DNA of 64,000 nt from Irpex lacteus. Lineage: Eukaryota; Basidiomycota; Agaricomycetes; Polyporales; Irpicaceae. Position numbers and translations under genes: made by a program. This document shows positions 32,101 to 43,770 of this stretch, one piece after another. Numbering within the stretch: the stretch's first letter is position 1; each line of letters opens with the position of its first letter. The stretch spans positions 62,001 to 126,000 of the forward strand of contig MQVO02000012.1 in the NCBI GenBank assembly GCA_001986395.2, written 5' to 3'. The notes beneath the pieces were generated by a model, which did no database searches, was not told the origin of the DNA, and was given only the letters and a program-made list of their open reading frames with translations.

Positions 32101-34222
32101 ACGTGATGAAAGGATTGTCGCTGGCCTGGATCATCTTCACGGCTGTCGAAGCAGATATGAACAGACCAGAGGCCGCCTCAGCCAGTTTTTCGACGTTTCT
32201 TTGCCAAACAGGAAGGAGGTCACTATCCTCATACGGTTCCGACAACTCGTGTAGCTCCTGGTGAAGAAAGTCGAGTACATTTCGTCGCGTTTCTTCGGAG
32301 TCACAGTCAACCTCGAACGAACGAACGTGCTTGCTCCATGGGGAAGACGTAAAGGCCTTGTGCAGGTCAGCCTCAGGTCTTCCAGTTATGAGGAAGCGGT
32401 AATTGGAGGGGAGCTGCGTAAGACCTTCAAACACGCGCAACAATTCCTTCCGGGAGTCCGCATCGCCACATTCGTCCAGAGCGTCGAGAATGATAACAAC
32501 AGGGCCAACGGTGGCACTATCCGAGGCAGAGAGGGGTCGAGCAAGCAGCACATCAAACTGGTGGCGGATAGGGGTAACTTGGATATCGGATTCACCCAGA
32601 GCATCAGTGATGGCCTCGGCTAATTGGGAGTCGTAGGCGGCCAGCTGGTATGCCAAAGTTCGGATAACTCCATTTGGTGTACTCTTCGCCCGTTCGAAAC
32701 AGAGATAACCACCTAGTCTCGAAAGAGATAACATGTAATCCTGAACAGTCCGAGCGATGGTGCTCTTGCCAGATCCCGCTGCGCCGTACAACCACAAGAT
32801 ATTTTGTGAGGACTCGTTCAGGAGCCAGTTAGTGATGTCCTGCAACACAGAAACGCGAGTGCCTTCCAAGCAAGACCTGCGACCATACACATCCATATTT
32901 TCAGGTTGCAAAAGTGTCCTCAGATCTAGGGCAGTTAGGCACGACCATTAGGTACCTGTAGAATTATGGACTTACAAAGCTGATTGACCTGAGCCGCAAC
33001 GCGAACAGTGATAATTGCCGACTGGAGGTTAACGCCTTGGTCGATAGCAAGCTTCGAGTCCGCTAACGACAGAATGAACAACTCGATTCTTCGTTGGTCC
33101 CCTAAACGGAAGATGCGTGCTAACAAAAACGTCTTAGTTGTCGAGCTTTATAATCGATTGGGTCGACTTACAGACAAAACCTCTCCCAGTATATTCCCGG
33201 ATGAACAAGCAGCATTCGGTGATCTGATTGAACAGCCTTGTTACAGTATTCTCTATTGTGGGCAGTTTTTCACGCAGAATATCCGCATCAAACCCGAAGT
33301 CGAGGGATTCGGAGAGCTTTTCGGCGAGGCGTACTATAGCTTCATCCGTCCTACTTGGCTTGGCGATGGCCTATATGATAAATCGTGGCTTTCAGACTCG
33401 AGGCGATGGCGGCTTATCGGGTACAACTTACGATATAAAGAGCAGACGCTACTGACCAAGCAGCATTGACGAGCGAGTAGAGCTACAAACGTGTGAGATA
33501 CGACTGTCGCATTCAATCGTGTCGATATCCCTACCTGAGCAAATCCGTTGACTATACTCCTGATCGAGCTAAGCCTCTCAACGAGCTCCCCGAATATCTC
33601 GTGTAAACTCAGAGATTGAATCGCTGCGATATCGGATACGGTGTTTGTCGCAGGAGCAAGATTCGCGTCCGTTACACTGAGTTGTATAACTATCGTTGCA
33701 GTCTTCGTGTGGTCAGATGAGTGCAATATAATGGGAACTGGAAGGATTTAGGACTTGTATTCTTCATGATGGTACATAAACATACCATCGTCCCCGTAAC
33801 TCATCGACAGTAAGTTAGATACCGGAATAGTTGCGCTTCCGATAGTAACATCCTTGAGGGTACCATCGTGCCGTAATGCGAGTGTCATATCATTGCCTGT
33901 GTCCAAAGTCGAGCTGCCATTTCATCATTAGCCTCGAGATCCAAAAAAATAAAATCATAGGGCTTCTTACAGAGGTATATCCTCGTTCCAGAGGGGTGCT
34001 AAGGTCTTCCTCACCACTTTTGTCTTCTGAGAGACATTCCCCACTATAACCTCTAGAAACAAGTCAGGTTCTTTGGAGGATCGCAAGCTTGATTTCCAAA
34101 GAACGTCTTGGGCTCGAATCACTAACATACGGCTCAGTCAGGTATTGATGCTTCGGTGTAATACTTGTAAGTAGCTTACCTCTTAGTGAGTAATGAGCGT
34201 TTTGATGAGAGTTTTGCTTCAT
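29136..34222 (-). CDS. C2-NACHT-WD40 protein (fungal NLR-like)
   Basis: Nine exons: complement(join(29136..31373, 31424..32925, 32976..33119, 33172..33370, 33432..33482, 33535..33737, 33786..33913, 33971..34121, 34180..34222)), 4659 nt, 1552 aa. The start at 34222 follows a TATAAAA at 34282-34276; an earlier in-frame ATG at 34261 sits too close to that box. Residues 1-110 form a C2-like domain (YSLRVIRAQDV, PDLFLEVIVGN). A helical linker follows, then a NACHT NTPase: P-loop GAAGSGKST at 354-362, Walker B VVIILDALDE, and FLITGRPE. The last 650 residues hold 14 WD40 repeats (e.g. DDGTVRMWD, QDRTLRIWD, WDNAIKLWD), enough for two propellers. Known: such proteins are candidate non-self or damage sensors in fungi. 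The repeats are diverged, not recently homogenised. Confidence 0.92.
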
Positions 34223-34297
34223 GAACAGGGAGGAGAGGACAGCGAGACAAAAAGGACGCAATCGTCTGTTCGCAGTTTTATATGAGACGTCGGCCTG

Positions 34298-34759
34298 TCA
34301 TCGGCCCAACACAGCGACCTGAACATCCCTAAAATATATCGCTTCTATGAAGAGGTCAGAAATGGTAAGTACCTTATGGGTGACCGGCTCAGTTGTGATG
34401 GCGGTGTAGAGCTGCAGTGTCTCGTTACTGCCGGAAGGTAGAGCCGGGCGATAGGCTATGCAATCTTGAATGTGCAAGGATTCTGTGTGGAAGATTGAGC
34501 ACCAGTTGCATGTCGTGTGGCGGGCAAAGCATCGTAACTGAGTACTGAGCTCCAACCAAGGTTCGAGCACCCGGTTGAGGCTGTAGCAGCTGTCGTCGAC
34601 TATCGTGATATGTCTTCTGACTCTTTCGTAGCAACGCAGACACCGGGTATGATAGGGTAGGTACGATCGTTCTGAGGTGACTACAGGAATCATCGACCAA
34701 CAGAGGAGCAGCATACGTCGGAGTTTATAGATACTGATCTGTAAACTCCGATTTATCAA
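34298..34759 (-). CDS. Hypothetical ORF upstream of the NLR-like gene
   Basis: A 153-codon open frame on the same strand, ending 76 nt before the NLR-like start. It contains RRHITIVDDS and ends with LQLYTAITTEPVTHKVLTIS, followed by IEAIYF. The IVDD ... HKVLTI ... YF order loosely resembles the possible relic at 6115-6673, but I do not recognise a family. There is no clear promoter or splice support; it may be chance or part of a decayed gene. Confidence 0.25.
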   Translation of the reverse strand: MINRSLQISIYKLRRMLLLCWSMIPVVTSERSYLPYHTRCLRCYERVRRHITIVDDSCYSLNRVLEPWLELSTQLRCFARHTTCNWCSIFHTESLHIQDCIAYRPALPSGSNETLQLYTAITTEPVTHKVLTISDLFIEAIYFRDVQVAVLGR

Positions 34760-35450
34760 TATATATTCTGTGATGGTCGTTCGCTAGACAACTTACATCA
34801 CCTCATGGCCTTACAGCGTTCTGTTGTGTCAGAAAAACGTAGTAATTGTCCGCACACATCTCCTCGAGATTGAAAGGTTGGAAGGAGCCCGAGATTCGTG
34901 GAACTTCAAAGCTGAAAACAAACACACCCACACTGGCAGTGCTCATGAGTAGTGAACGACATACCCCAGACTTGCTCAGAAACGGTTGAGCCTTGTCGAT
35001 GTATAGTCGGCTGTCGCGAAATCAACAACAGATCCCAGGGCTGAGGAGTTCAAGCAGTGAGCGCGGCTGCCGGTTTGGGATATGACTGACGGACGACTCG
35101 GACTTTTCGGTGTATGCCGAGGGGCGGTGTTCAGGCCTTTAAAGCTTTAAACCTCAGAGACCGGCGCACAACGTTGCGGAGCGATAATGATACAGTGAGA
35201 CGTGAATACATTATTGGCATCGTCCATAGCACATAATGCTTCATTTCTCCATATCGTGTGATGACTAAGACAAACAGCCAGTGTGCAGCGTCCTACACCA
35301 CGGTATTCAATCTATGCTGAGTGTGGCAGTCCCGTGGCGAGGACGCGTAAGCCCTGGCAGCACTACAATTAAAAATATAGAGGGCATCTGAAGGAAACAT
35401 TAACGATATGTGTATAATACAATACTTTACCGACAACAGCGATATGGAGA
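34760..35450. other. Intergenic region
   Basis: About 0.7 kb between the hypothetical ORF and the 3' end of the first Zn2Cys6 gene. AT-rich towards 35400. Nothing supported. Confidence 0.5.
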
Positions 35451-38400
35451 TTACATTCCTTGTTGAGTGTTATACATGCCCCCACTTGGAGGCGGGGCTG
35501 GGGGGGTGAAGCTTGGAGTATCGGGATTACCAAGGCTGTTGATGTACGAGCCCCAGTTTTCCCAGCTACATAACAGAGAAGCAGTTAGAGCACGAACGCG
35601 AATAGGTAGGATCGCTCACTCAAAGTTTGCTGGAACATTGGACCACATCGCAAGTGTTGCTTGCCCTTCATCTGAGTCCGGATATATTCCGGCCGCGAGG
35701 AAGTCCGACGAGGTAGGAAAGGCCGTGGGCTCCTGGTCGAATTGCTGTTCGGTCGCATGATTCGATGACGTTGACGCGACCGCGTTCTGCGGCATGAAGT
35801 TGCTGAACGAACTAGACGGCTGCTCGTTCACCACCATTTCATTGTCATCCGGACGCGCGAACATTACGGCAGAATCAGCGGCCAGTAAGGGATACGAATT
35901 GGCGACAGGCTGTGGCAGGGAAGCTTCATGGCCAATATTTGAGGCATGCAGCTGCTGGAACGCAGCGAGCTCCGTCCCAGCAAAGGGTGATTCCCAATAC
36001 ATGTCCGGAACCGCGGATAATCCCGCCCGCGAAGGACCTGAAGGACCAGCCTGCCACGATTCTTGGCCCAGCGTCATACTCAGAGTCTCGCTGGCATCTT
36101 GCTCTGACCTATTTAGCATAGAAGGTATACTTTGGACATTGGGGTCTGCCGGTCCAACCACGGCTTGAGCATCAGGTGGTGGATTGATAGAGTCGGGGGA
36201 GTCGGAGTCTCGAGTGAACATAGACGGCGAGAGATCCCACTCTGGACTTGATCTCATAGGTCGCGTTTCGAAGAGGTGGGCATGTTTAGGGTACAGTGCC
36301 TGATGGAGGGCGCTCCGCTCGAGAGAAATGACATGCTGGCGGTACTTGAGGTTCGCATTCAAAGGCAATCGACCATTGCCATTAAGAAGATTCTTCACCG
36401 GGGGTACTGACGGCCCTGGAGCACTCGGAGAGGCCTTCGAGCTCGTTTTGTACATGCCCTGCTTCGAACTTCGAAGGACGCTGGCATGGCTGTAGGAGGG
36501 AAGTGGGAGGTCCCCTACAACGGCCAGCTCGTACAGCATGTCCCACAGTTTACCTGCAGTGTGCCATCTGTAGCTTGCAATGAGACTTTAGATATACATA
36601 ACATACTGATACGTACCGTGTTTCGATAAAGTGAAGCATATCCAGGACGGAATGTACGTCCGCCATTTCTTTCATTTCGCTCACGGCATTCCTGGTGCCA
36701 CGGTTGGGGTTTGTCTTGTTGGCTTCCGCCTTGCCCAACATGTTCAGCATAAGTACGATACCGCAGTTGAATACGGGTATCTATGAATAACTTGAGTACA
36801 TCTATGTGAAACAAGGATCATAATACATACCAGACAATAGTGCAGAACTACCGCTGCGGCTTCAGATGTCTTCCCAAGTCTCTGCCAAGCTATATCGAGT
36901 ACATGGACGCACGACTTGGCGGCGTTCACGCAGATTGTGAGACTAGGAAGGCGGGATGCTTCCTTCGAGAGGAGCGGGGTTGATGGTAACGCTCGTGTGT
37001 ACGAGATGAAGGGTCGGTGAATGGTGATTTGCAGAGCGCAATAGGCAGCATAGAGTACAGCCGATTGGGACAGGAAGGTGATATTAGTGGCTCGAGGATC
37101 CCAGCGAACTAGACAATGGTTTCAGTATGGGTATACGAGACTGCAATTTTGAACTTACGGTGAGCCGGTATTGAATCCATCCAGTTATTGAGAGCAGAGT
37201 CGAGGTCGGCGACAATACGTTCTTCCCACTGAGGACCGACGAAGCCCAAGATTGTTTTAGACTTCGTCGTGGAATACTGGTCGAGTGAGGACATGGGTTA
37301 GCTCGTGGGGAGCGCTACACAATTCATGGTAAAAAGCTTACCACTGTGCGCATCGCGAACGCTTGGATCTGGTTGAGATGTAGGAAGCAGTTGAAGTACG
37401 CGACGATAGGGTCTTTATCAACTGGCTGTGCGAATTGCAGCGTGCCATGACTTGGTACCCAGTACTCATCGTCGCATTCAACGGGGAGATCTAGGTCAAA
37501 GCTACACCACTATATTAGTATATTACCGCGTCAGAGCTCCATTTGACTGACTCTTCATACTGGATTCCGCACGGCCTGCCAAGCTGAGGACTCATCACTG
37601 AGTCTAGCCAAACCAGACACCTGTAAGTAGTTCATGAGCTATCGCATAATAGGCAAAGTGCGACCTAGAGCTGACCAGAAGGCACGTTTTAACATTTCAC
37701 CCTCCACAGGTGACAGAGAAGTGTACATTTTCTTGCGGTGAGCACCAATATCTTGTGCAAGACGCAGGCCGACTCCGATAAGAGTGCGAGCAGCTTCAGA
37801 GGTGGACGACCCTCGCAAGTATAATGATGCCAACTGATCTTTGTCAGCATATGCCGATTTGACTCGGAAATGTGCAGGGACTTACGCAGACGATCTGTAT
37901 GTCCATAAGACTGGGAGGTGAGAAAAGTGCTCTCCGGCCTAACCTAACTTGCTTGAACCATTTCCATCCGGCAGAATGCCATTCTTCGCTTTCTTCGCCA
38001 TCGTCGTCATCGTCAATTCTCGCCTGTGCATCGAGCAGGACTCTCCTATCGTTGCTCCATCGAGCGCCGATAGAGGCTACAAGAAGCACGATACTCGCGA
38101 AGTCTTCATCGTTCATATGTCTCCCTTCCGCAAGCATGCGGTCGAAGGTTGGTCGATGTAGTACGGGAGTGTAGTTATTGTGCATGGTGAAGTAGAGCGA
38201 CACCAACGAAGGTAAAAGGTCAGGGGGAGGGAATGTGAAGCACTCGTACAGATGCGAGGTATAGGGCGGTATGGTAAGCCCCCACTGTAATGTTCATATT
38301 TCAACTCCTGTTAGAGCAGATATTACTAGTATAGTAGACTTACTGGATTGAAGTTACCGTAGTCGGGACACCCGCACCGTAGATAGCTAACGCCTCGAGC

Positions 38401-39364
38401 GTCAGTTATAGAGGGGTAAGTTAGACCAGCTTTATTGAGAGCTGGCTCGGGTGAAGAATTCGAAGACTCGGGCTGATGCTGCTTCTTCAAATCTGCGGCC
38501 TTCTTCACCATCATGAAGGTGCTGCTTTTACCGAAGAACCTGCGGTCGAGTTTAATTTCATCAATCGACAACCCACTGAGTTGTTGGGCGAGATCATGTC
38601 GAGTTAGGAGTTCGTCGCCGGATGACAGTAACTCATCTTCCTCCTCTGCAGGTCCATCTGAGAGAGGCGAGTGTTGCATTGACGTATGAGTTGCCAAAGA
38701 AGGGGGAATGGCGTAGTCAAAGGTGGTATCTACGCCAGGGGATCGCACAGGGGGGTCGCTTTCCTCGTCTCCTTCATGGTCTTGCTCATGGTCAGACTCT
38801 TTGTTGGCATCTGCTAACATGGCTTCGAAGTCGGCAGTGAAATCAACTCCTGGACATAGCTAGACAGGGTAAGTGTATACGCACAGGCACTTTCACAGAA
38901 GGATATCATACCGTAGCCAGCATTTCCTCCATTTTGGCGAGCCTCTTCTCCAATTGCTCGGTATACCCCTTAGGACGGGAACGTCGCTGAGTAGGCCAGG
39001 CATGTAAGTCATCTAAAGAGAATACACAAGCGAAAGCAACTCGCCTTGGGTGCCGAGCGAATATACGTGCATTCATCGTCGTAGGCAGTACAGTTTGAAC
39101 AGCGTTTGCCGGGCCTCTGCTCGCCATCGCCTTTGCGCGCATGTTGGTCTCAGCCGCCGCAAACATGTCATCGAATCTACGATAACGACTCACATCGTAC
39201 TGCAGTGTATCAGTCTCATTGCGCTCAGGTACAACCGTGGTTACCGTACCTTTCTTTTGTCTACATAAATCACAAGCACGACCAATCCTTCTCTTCTTTC
39301 TCGACTTGCTAGACCCCGAGCCCTTTACGTGCGAGACGTCTTCATGCTCTTCATCTGAAGACAT
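35451..39364 (-). CDS. Zn2Cys6 transcription factor with fungal_trans domain, array member 1
   Basis: Many short introns on the minus strand; I did not place every exon. Start ATG 39364 (MSSDEEHEDVSHVKG). Exon 1 (39364-39250) ends inside the zinc cluster at RACDLCRQKK; a 6-nt microexon (39199-39194) and exon 3 (from 39130) complete it as KVRCDGEQRPGKRCSNC and DECTY. Then a dimerisation-like helix (RPKGYTEQLEKRLAKMEEML), an acidic linker, RRFFGKSSTFM, and the fungal_trans region (YTPVLHRPTFDRML, DEDFASIVLLVASIGARWS, LGVGLRLAQDIGAHR-like block near 37740). A poorly conserved Ser/Pro-rich C-terminus ends in a separate last exon (WENWGSYINSLG; stop at 35451-35453). Nuclear regulator of unknown targets, tandem with two paralogues. 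Confidence 0.85.
39194..39199 (-). other. 6-nt microexon in zinc cluster, member 1
   Basis: Minus-strand TACGAT between an AG acceptor (CTGCAG) and a GTGAGT donor. With one base from exon 1 and two from exon 3 it gives Val-Arg-Cys, supplying the third Cys of the cluster. Introns of 50 and 63 nt flank it. Confidence 0.8.
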
Positions 39365-39827
39365 CGAGTTGCGTATGCCAAGAAAGCCCTCAAGGCGTTG
39401 TGGTGGTATTAGTCTGGAATGGCAGGACGACCTCGGTAGCCGACAACCGGGGAGACGATGAGATCGAGGAATGCTTTGATTGCCGCTCCCACCAACAAGT
39501 CAGTCAGCTGGGGCAGTCTGCCGGCGGAACCGCGTAAACGAAAACTGAACTTCAGCAGTTCTGCATTCAATATCGTGAGTGCACAGTGGCTTTGTAAGTC
39601 CTTACGAAAAGGTAAATAAAATAAGACTTCACACGGAAATGCCTCATCAAACCCACGAACTGCGGTCTGCTCTAGTCTACATGGTAGAAAGAGGGAAAAC
39701 AGCTTCATTAATGGGAGCATGCAGGCGGTTACACTCCCGGTACGATATCATATGAATAGAAACGGGCCCCGCCGAACAACGTACACCTCCGATGGAGGCT
39801 GGAACTACCGTGTGTGATGAGAGCTTC
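39365..39827. other. Intergenic region between array members 1 and 2
   Basis: The promoter of member 1. A minus-strand open frame crosses it but has no support. Confidence 0.5.
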
Positions 39828-42800
39828 CTACATGTTGGAAGGGTTCATCGCGCCACCGGCCATCTCTGTCATGTTCGTTGCATAGGTGCCCCATTCGTCC
39901 CATCTAGAAGATTGCAAAATCAGTGGCATAGATATGTGGCAAGAAAGCTTATATACTCACTCGAAACCTGACGGAGCGCAGGACCACATGGCCAGCGTAT
40001 CGCTATCCAAAACGCCGTTCAGTTGGGGAGATGACATGCCGAAGAGGTTTGAGCTCTGCGCCGAGGGCGAATAGGCACCGCTCGAGCCAGTAAATTGTGC
40101 AAAACTTGAGTTGTTCAAGAAGCCGGTCGGTGAGAAGTCAGGTAATGGCGGTGAACTCTGATCGAGCGGTGGAAATGGTTCTGGCTGAGGTTGCAGAGTA
40201 GCCGGCTTGAATGCGACATTCACGGCGGATGACGTCGAGACAAATGGAGACAGCGGGAATGGATCACTGTTCATAGTTGATATCGTGCTGGAAGATGGCC
40301 ATATGCCGGAATGCGAAGACAGCGGTGGAAAACTGTCCAGGACTGGAGGCGCGGGTTGTTCCCGGCCGGAATTGCTCGCAGGGCTGAGGCTGGGAGGGTG
40401 TGAAGATTCCGAACGACTAGAACTTGCCTCGGGCGAGTGAGCTTGCTGGTAAGCCTGGAATCGTCTTGAGCTAGCAACAGGCCTTGACTCTCTGACCTTC
40501 TCAGCAAGATCCGGGGCAGATGGTGGAGAAGGACTAGAATCAGGACTTCGGGGACGCTTTGGGATAGACGCCGCTGTTTCTGGGATGTTGAGACCTTCGA
40601 CGTTGGCTAGATCGTTTAATACCTCGCTGAAGGAGTAATTAGCGGTGAATAAACAGAAGACAAGAAAACTCACGTGTATCTGGAAGCCACGTGCCATCTG
40701 AAATGGTGTTAGTTTGTTGAGTAACAACGAATATGCTACGCTGACGCACGTCTTCTTCTGCGCTGTGAGCATCTTGATCACCTTGCGTACCTCTTGCATG
40801 TCTTTCTCCGCAGTCGCTTGTCTCTTGCTACCCCATATGTTAAGTAGTAATACCACTGCTGAAGTGAATAGTGCGTTCTGTTCGAGTGTTAGTTCTAGAC
40901 CATAATCACAACGTTGGCAAACACACTAACGGGTGTTGGGGATGATATCGCAGAATCGCCAGTCCTATTGAACTGGGTTTCCAGTATATGGATACAGGCC
41001 CGTGCAGCATTTGTGCATATAGCAACCGAGGTAAACGACATCGGTGATTGTTTGCCTTGAATGAACACACGGTGGATATTGATCTGCAAATTGTAGTATG
41101 ACGTCCACAGAAAGACGGATTGGTCGAAGAACACAAGGTCTTCGCGATGAGGATCCCAACGCACTACGATGGTGATCTATCAGAGGTTATCTTGTAGCCG
41201 GACAATATCGCTACTCACGATGTTCAGGAACAGCATCGACCCAGGCGTTCAGGGCAGAATCGATTTCGGAGATAATATTCTGGTCCCACTGAGGGCCTGA
41301 CCGACCCAAGGCAACTTTCGTGCGATTGATGGCATACTAGCATACGTAGTTGATGACGGGTAGATCGACAACGATGGAAGCACTTACGATTGTTCGCAAT
41401 GCATACATATGTATCTGCTTGAGACGTAGGAAGTATCTGAAAAACGACGGCTTTGCTGGCTTATCGGGGGGTTGTTCGAAGACCGGATTGCCGTCAGCAT
41501 CCTCCCAGTATTCGTCGTCACATTCGACAGGATAGTCAACGTCATAGCTGCCAGCAATAAAACTTGTGAGAACGAGACAGAACGGGGGGATATACGAGTG
41601 CTTACTCTTCGTCTTGCAAAACACAAGTTCTCCCAAACGAGGCACATAACGCACTGTCAAGTGCTAGGAGAATCCTGTAAAAGGTGAGAGTCTATTTGTC
41701 CTGTGCAAGAGATGCAAACGTACCAAAATGCCCGTTTCATCAGTTCAGCTTCGACCGTGATTTTACGTGGGTACCGCTTCTGTCTGTGTGCACCCATCTC
41801 CTGAGCAATCCGTAGCCCATGTCCTATGATACCCCACGCGGCCTGGCTAAGTACAGATTGATGCAGATAAAGTCCAGCCAACTATCTCAAGCGTCTCAGT
41901 ATCCTTTCAACATATTCGGCAAGACAGAGAGTTACTACTCACAGCACAGATTTGCAGATCATATAACCGTGGCGGTCGTACATTGATAAGTTTGCGACTG
42001 TTTGAGACTTGCGCAAACCACTTCCAGCCCGCGGAGTACCAGCTGTGAGTGTTATTTTGCAGTACTCTGGGGTCGTCACAGAAGCGAGATCCAAGAGAGC
42101 ATACCAACATCATGACGGTGGCGAAGCCTTCATCGGTAAAATGAAGCCCAGAATCCATCTGTTTCATGAACGTCGGTCGATGAAGGAGAGGTAAAAACCT
42201 GACAGTGTTCTCGAAAAAGAGCCGAACAAGGGTCTTCATGAGATCTGGTTCGGGGAACTGGTACTGTGGCGTCTCGGAGAGTTGCAGAATGGGGATGATC
42301 CACTAAAATCGAGATGAGACACGCTTATTGTGTATTGTGAAGGCTGATGGACTTACAGGCTCAGACACATACAACTCAGAGAACTTCTGCTTCCAAGGTA
42401 GAACAAGGTCTCTATCCCTCAAGTTGCGAGGTTCAAGACCAGTGGCCTCATACTTGAGCTGATATGCTTTCTTGAAGAAGTGGAATCGACTGGACTTGCC
42501 GAGGAAGCGAGGCGGACCTGTTTGAATGGACATGGCCTTGAGACTTCTCTCCAATGGGGAAGGATGGGCGATGTCTTCGTCACTGGGATCAAGATCTTCA
42601 TCTTCAATCTCTGGTTTCACCAGCGTCGGACGGGGAGGAGGTAGCGGGATTGACTTCTCCGTGGAGCTACCAGCGATCTTGGGGTCCTTGGGATCAATCA
42701 TCCATAAACTGTTGTTATCCACGTAACCATTCAAAGCAGGGGTGAAATCAACACCAGGGTGAAGCTGAGATGGTATTGAGACGTTACACAGGACTTAGAG

Positions 42801-43320
42801 GTAGACTAATTATACGTACCTTGTTAAGGAGCTTCTTCATGTTGGCTAACTGGGTCTCAAGCTCTTCGATACGTCTGATTACAAATGATCAGTCTCAAGT
42901 TATAACGACCCAGTTGTACGCCGGCACTCACGCCAAATCCGGGTAGCGTTTCTACAGAATAAGTAGACTTAGACTGGTGGTCCCTGATTGCATGAACATC
43001 TTGAACTCACCTTGGCGTTCGTCAAAAACGTACATTCATGATTCCCCGCGATACAATTATTACATCGCTCCCCAGGTCTTCCGTTACCTGAACCATGTCA
43101 GAATCGATGTGTAAGTAGGTGGTCGTAATGCGAGACCACAACTGGAGCTTACATCGGACTGTGCCAGGGTTAATCAGTACACGAAACTGAGTGCTGTCAT
43201 CAGGGGCTTGGCACGCGACATACCTTTCTTGGATCTACATTTATCGCACGCAGGGCCCTTTCTCTTCTTGTATGATCCATTTTCTTGTGTATGACCGGCA
43301 TCATCTTCCTGCGAAGACAT
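39828..43320 (-). CDS. Zn2Cys6 transcription factor with fungal_trans domain, array member 2
   Basis: Start ATG 43320 (MSSQEDDAGHTQENGSYKK). The zinc cluster is split as in member 1: exon 1 (43320-43224) ends PACDKCRSKK, microexon 43158-43153, exon 3 from 43087 giving VRCNGRPGERCNNC and HECTF. Later exons carry PPRFLGKSSRFHFFKKAY, FLPLLHRPTFMKQMD, DEGFATVMMLVCSLGSRF, LGLRIAQEMGAHR-like and DVDYPVECDDEYWED. The stretch after KRAFW reads ALDS and FGRTCVLQDEE where paralogues have TYDR and LGRPCAIHDEE, a divergence in a normally conserved part. Last exon encodes WDEWGTYATN, stop 39830-39828. Not every exon was placed. Confidence 0.85.
43153..43158 (-). other. 6-nt microexon in zinc cluster, member 2
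   Basis: Minus-strand TCCGAT between GGCACAG and GTAAGC, flanked by two 65-nt introns. Again yields Val-Arg-Cys at the junction. Confidence 0.8.
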
Positions 43321-43770
43321 GGCTTGAAGATGGGATATATAATGCGATACTGAACGGAGCAATACCCAGTATAGATGGCGTAAGGTGGGATATTCTCTTG
43401 GTAGTGATGTTCAGGTTGTGTGCCTTGGGAGTCGAGAGAGCGGTCGAGGTACAAGTTGCGAAAGATGATTTGCCTCAAAAGTTCATAGACTGTGACTGCC
43501 TCAAGTTTGTTCAACGAATGCCTAGTCCCCCTGTGGCTGTGATGGGCCGCAACCAAGGCGTAAATTGGCGTAAATAGCGGAGCTGGATTGGTCGGAGCCG
43601 CTGCTTTACTTATGACTGTTACTAAGCGCCTAGATAGTAGGAGACGCCGCTAGTCACTCGAACTACAAAGTAAGTGTAGGATGTTATTACAGTGATATAC
43701 GCTATCCAAAGCATCGATACAGCAGTCCACAAAGCATAGTTCAAACATTGTACATATTCTACAGTTTACT
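43321..43770. other. Intergenic region between array members 2 and 3
   Basis: Promoter of member 2 and 3' flank of member 3. Nothing else seen. Confidence 0.5.

Noticed and set aside
34223..34261. An upstream ATG (34261) as start of the NLR-like protein
   Set aside because: It lies only 15 nt after the TATA box, so it is probably upstream of the transcription start; the next in-frame ATG at 34222 fits better.
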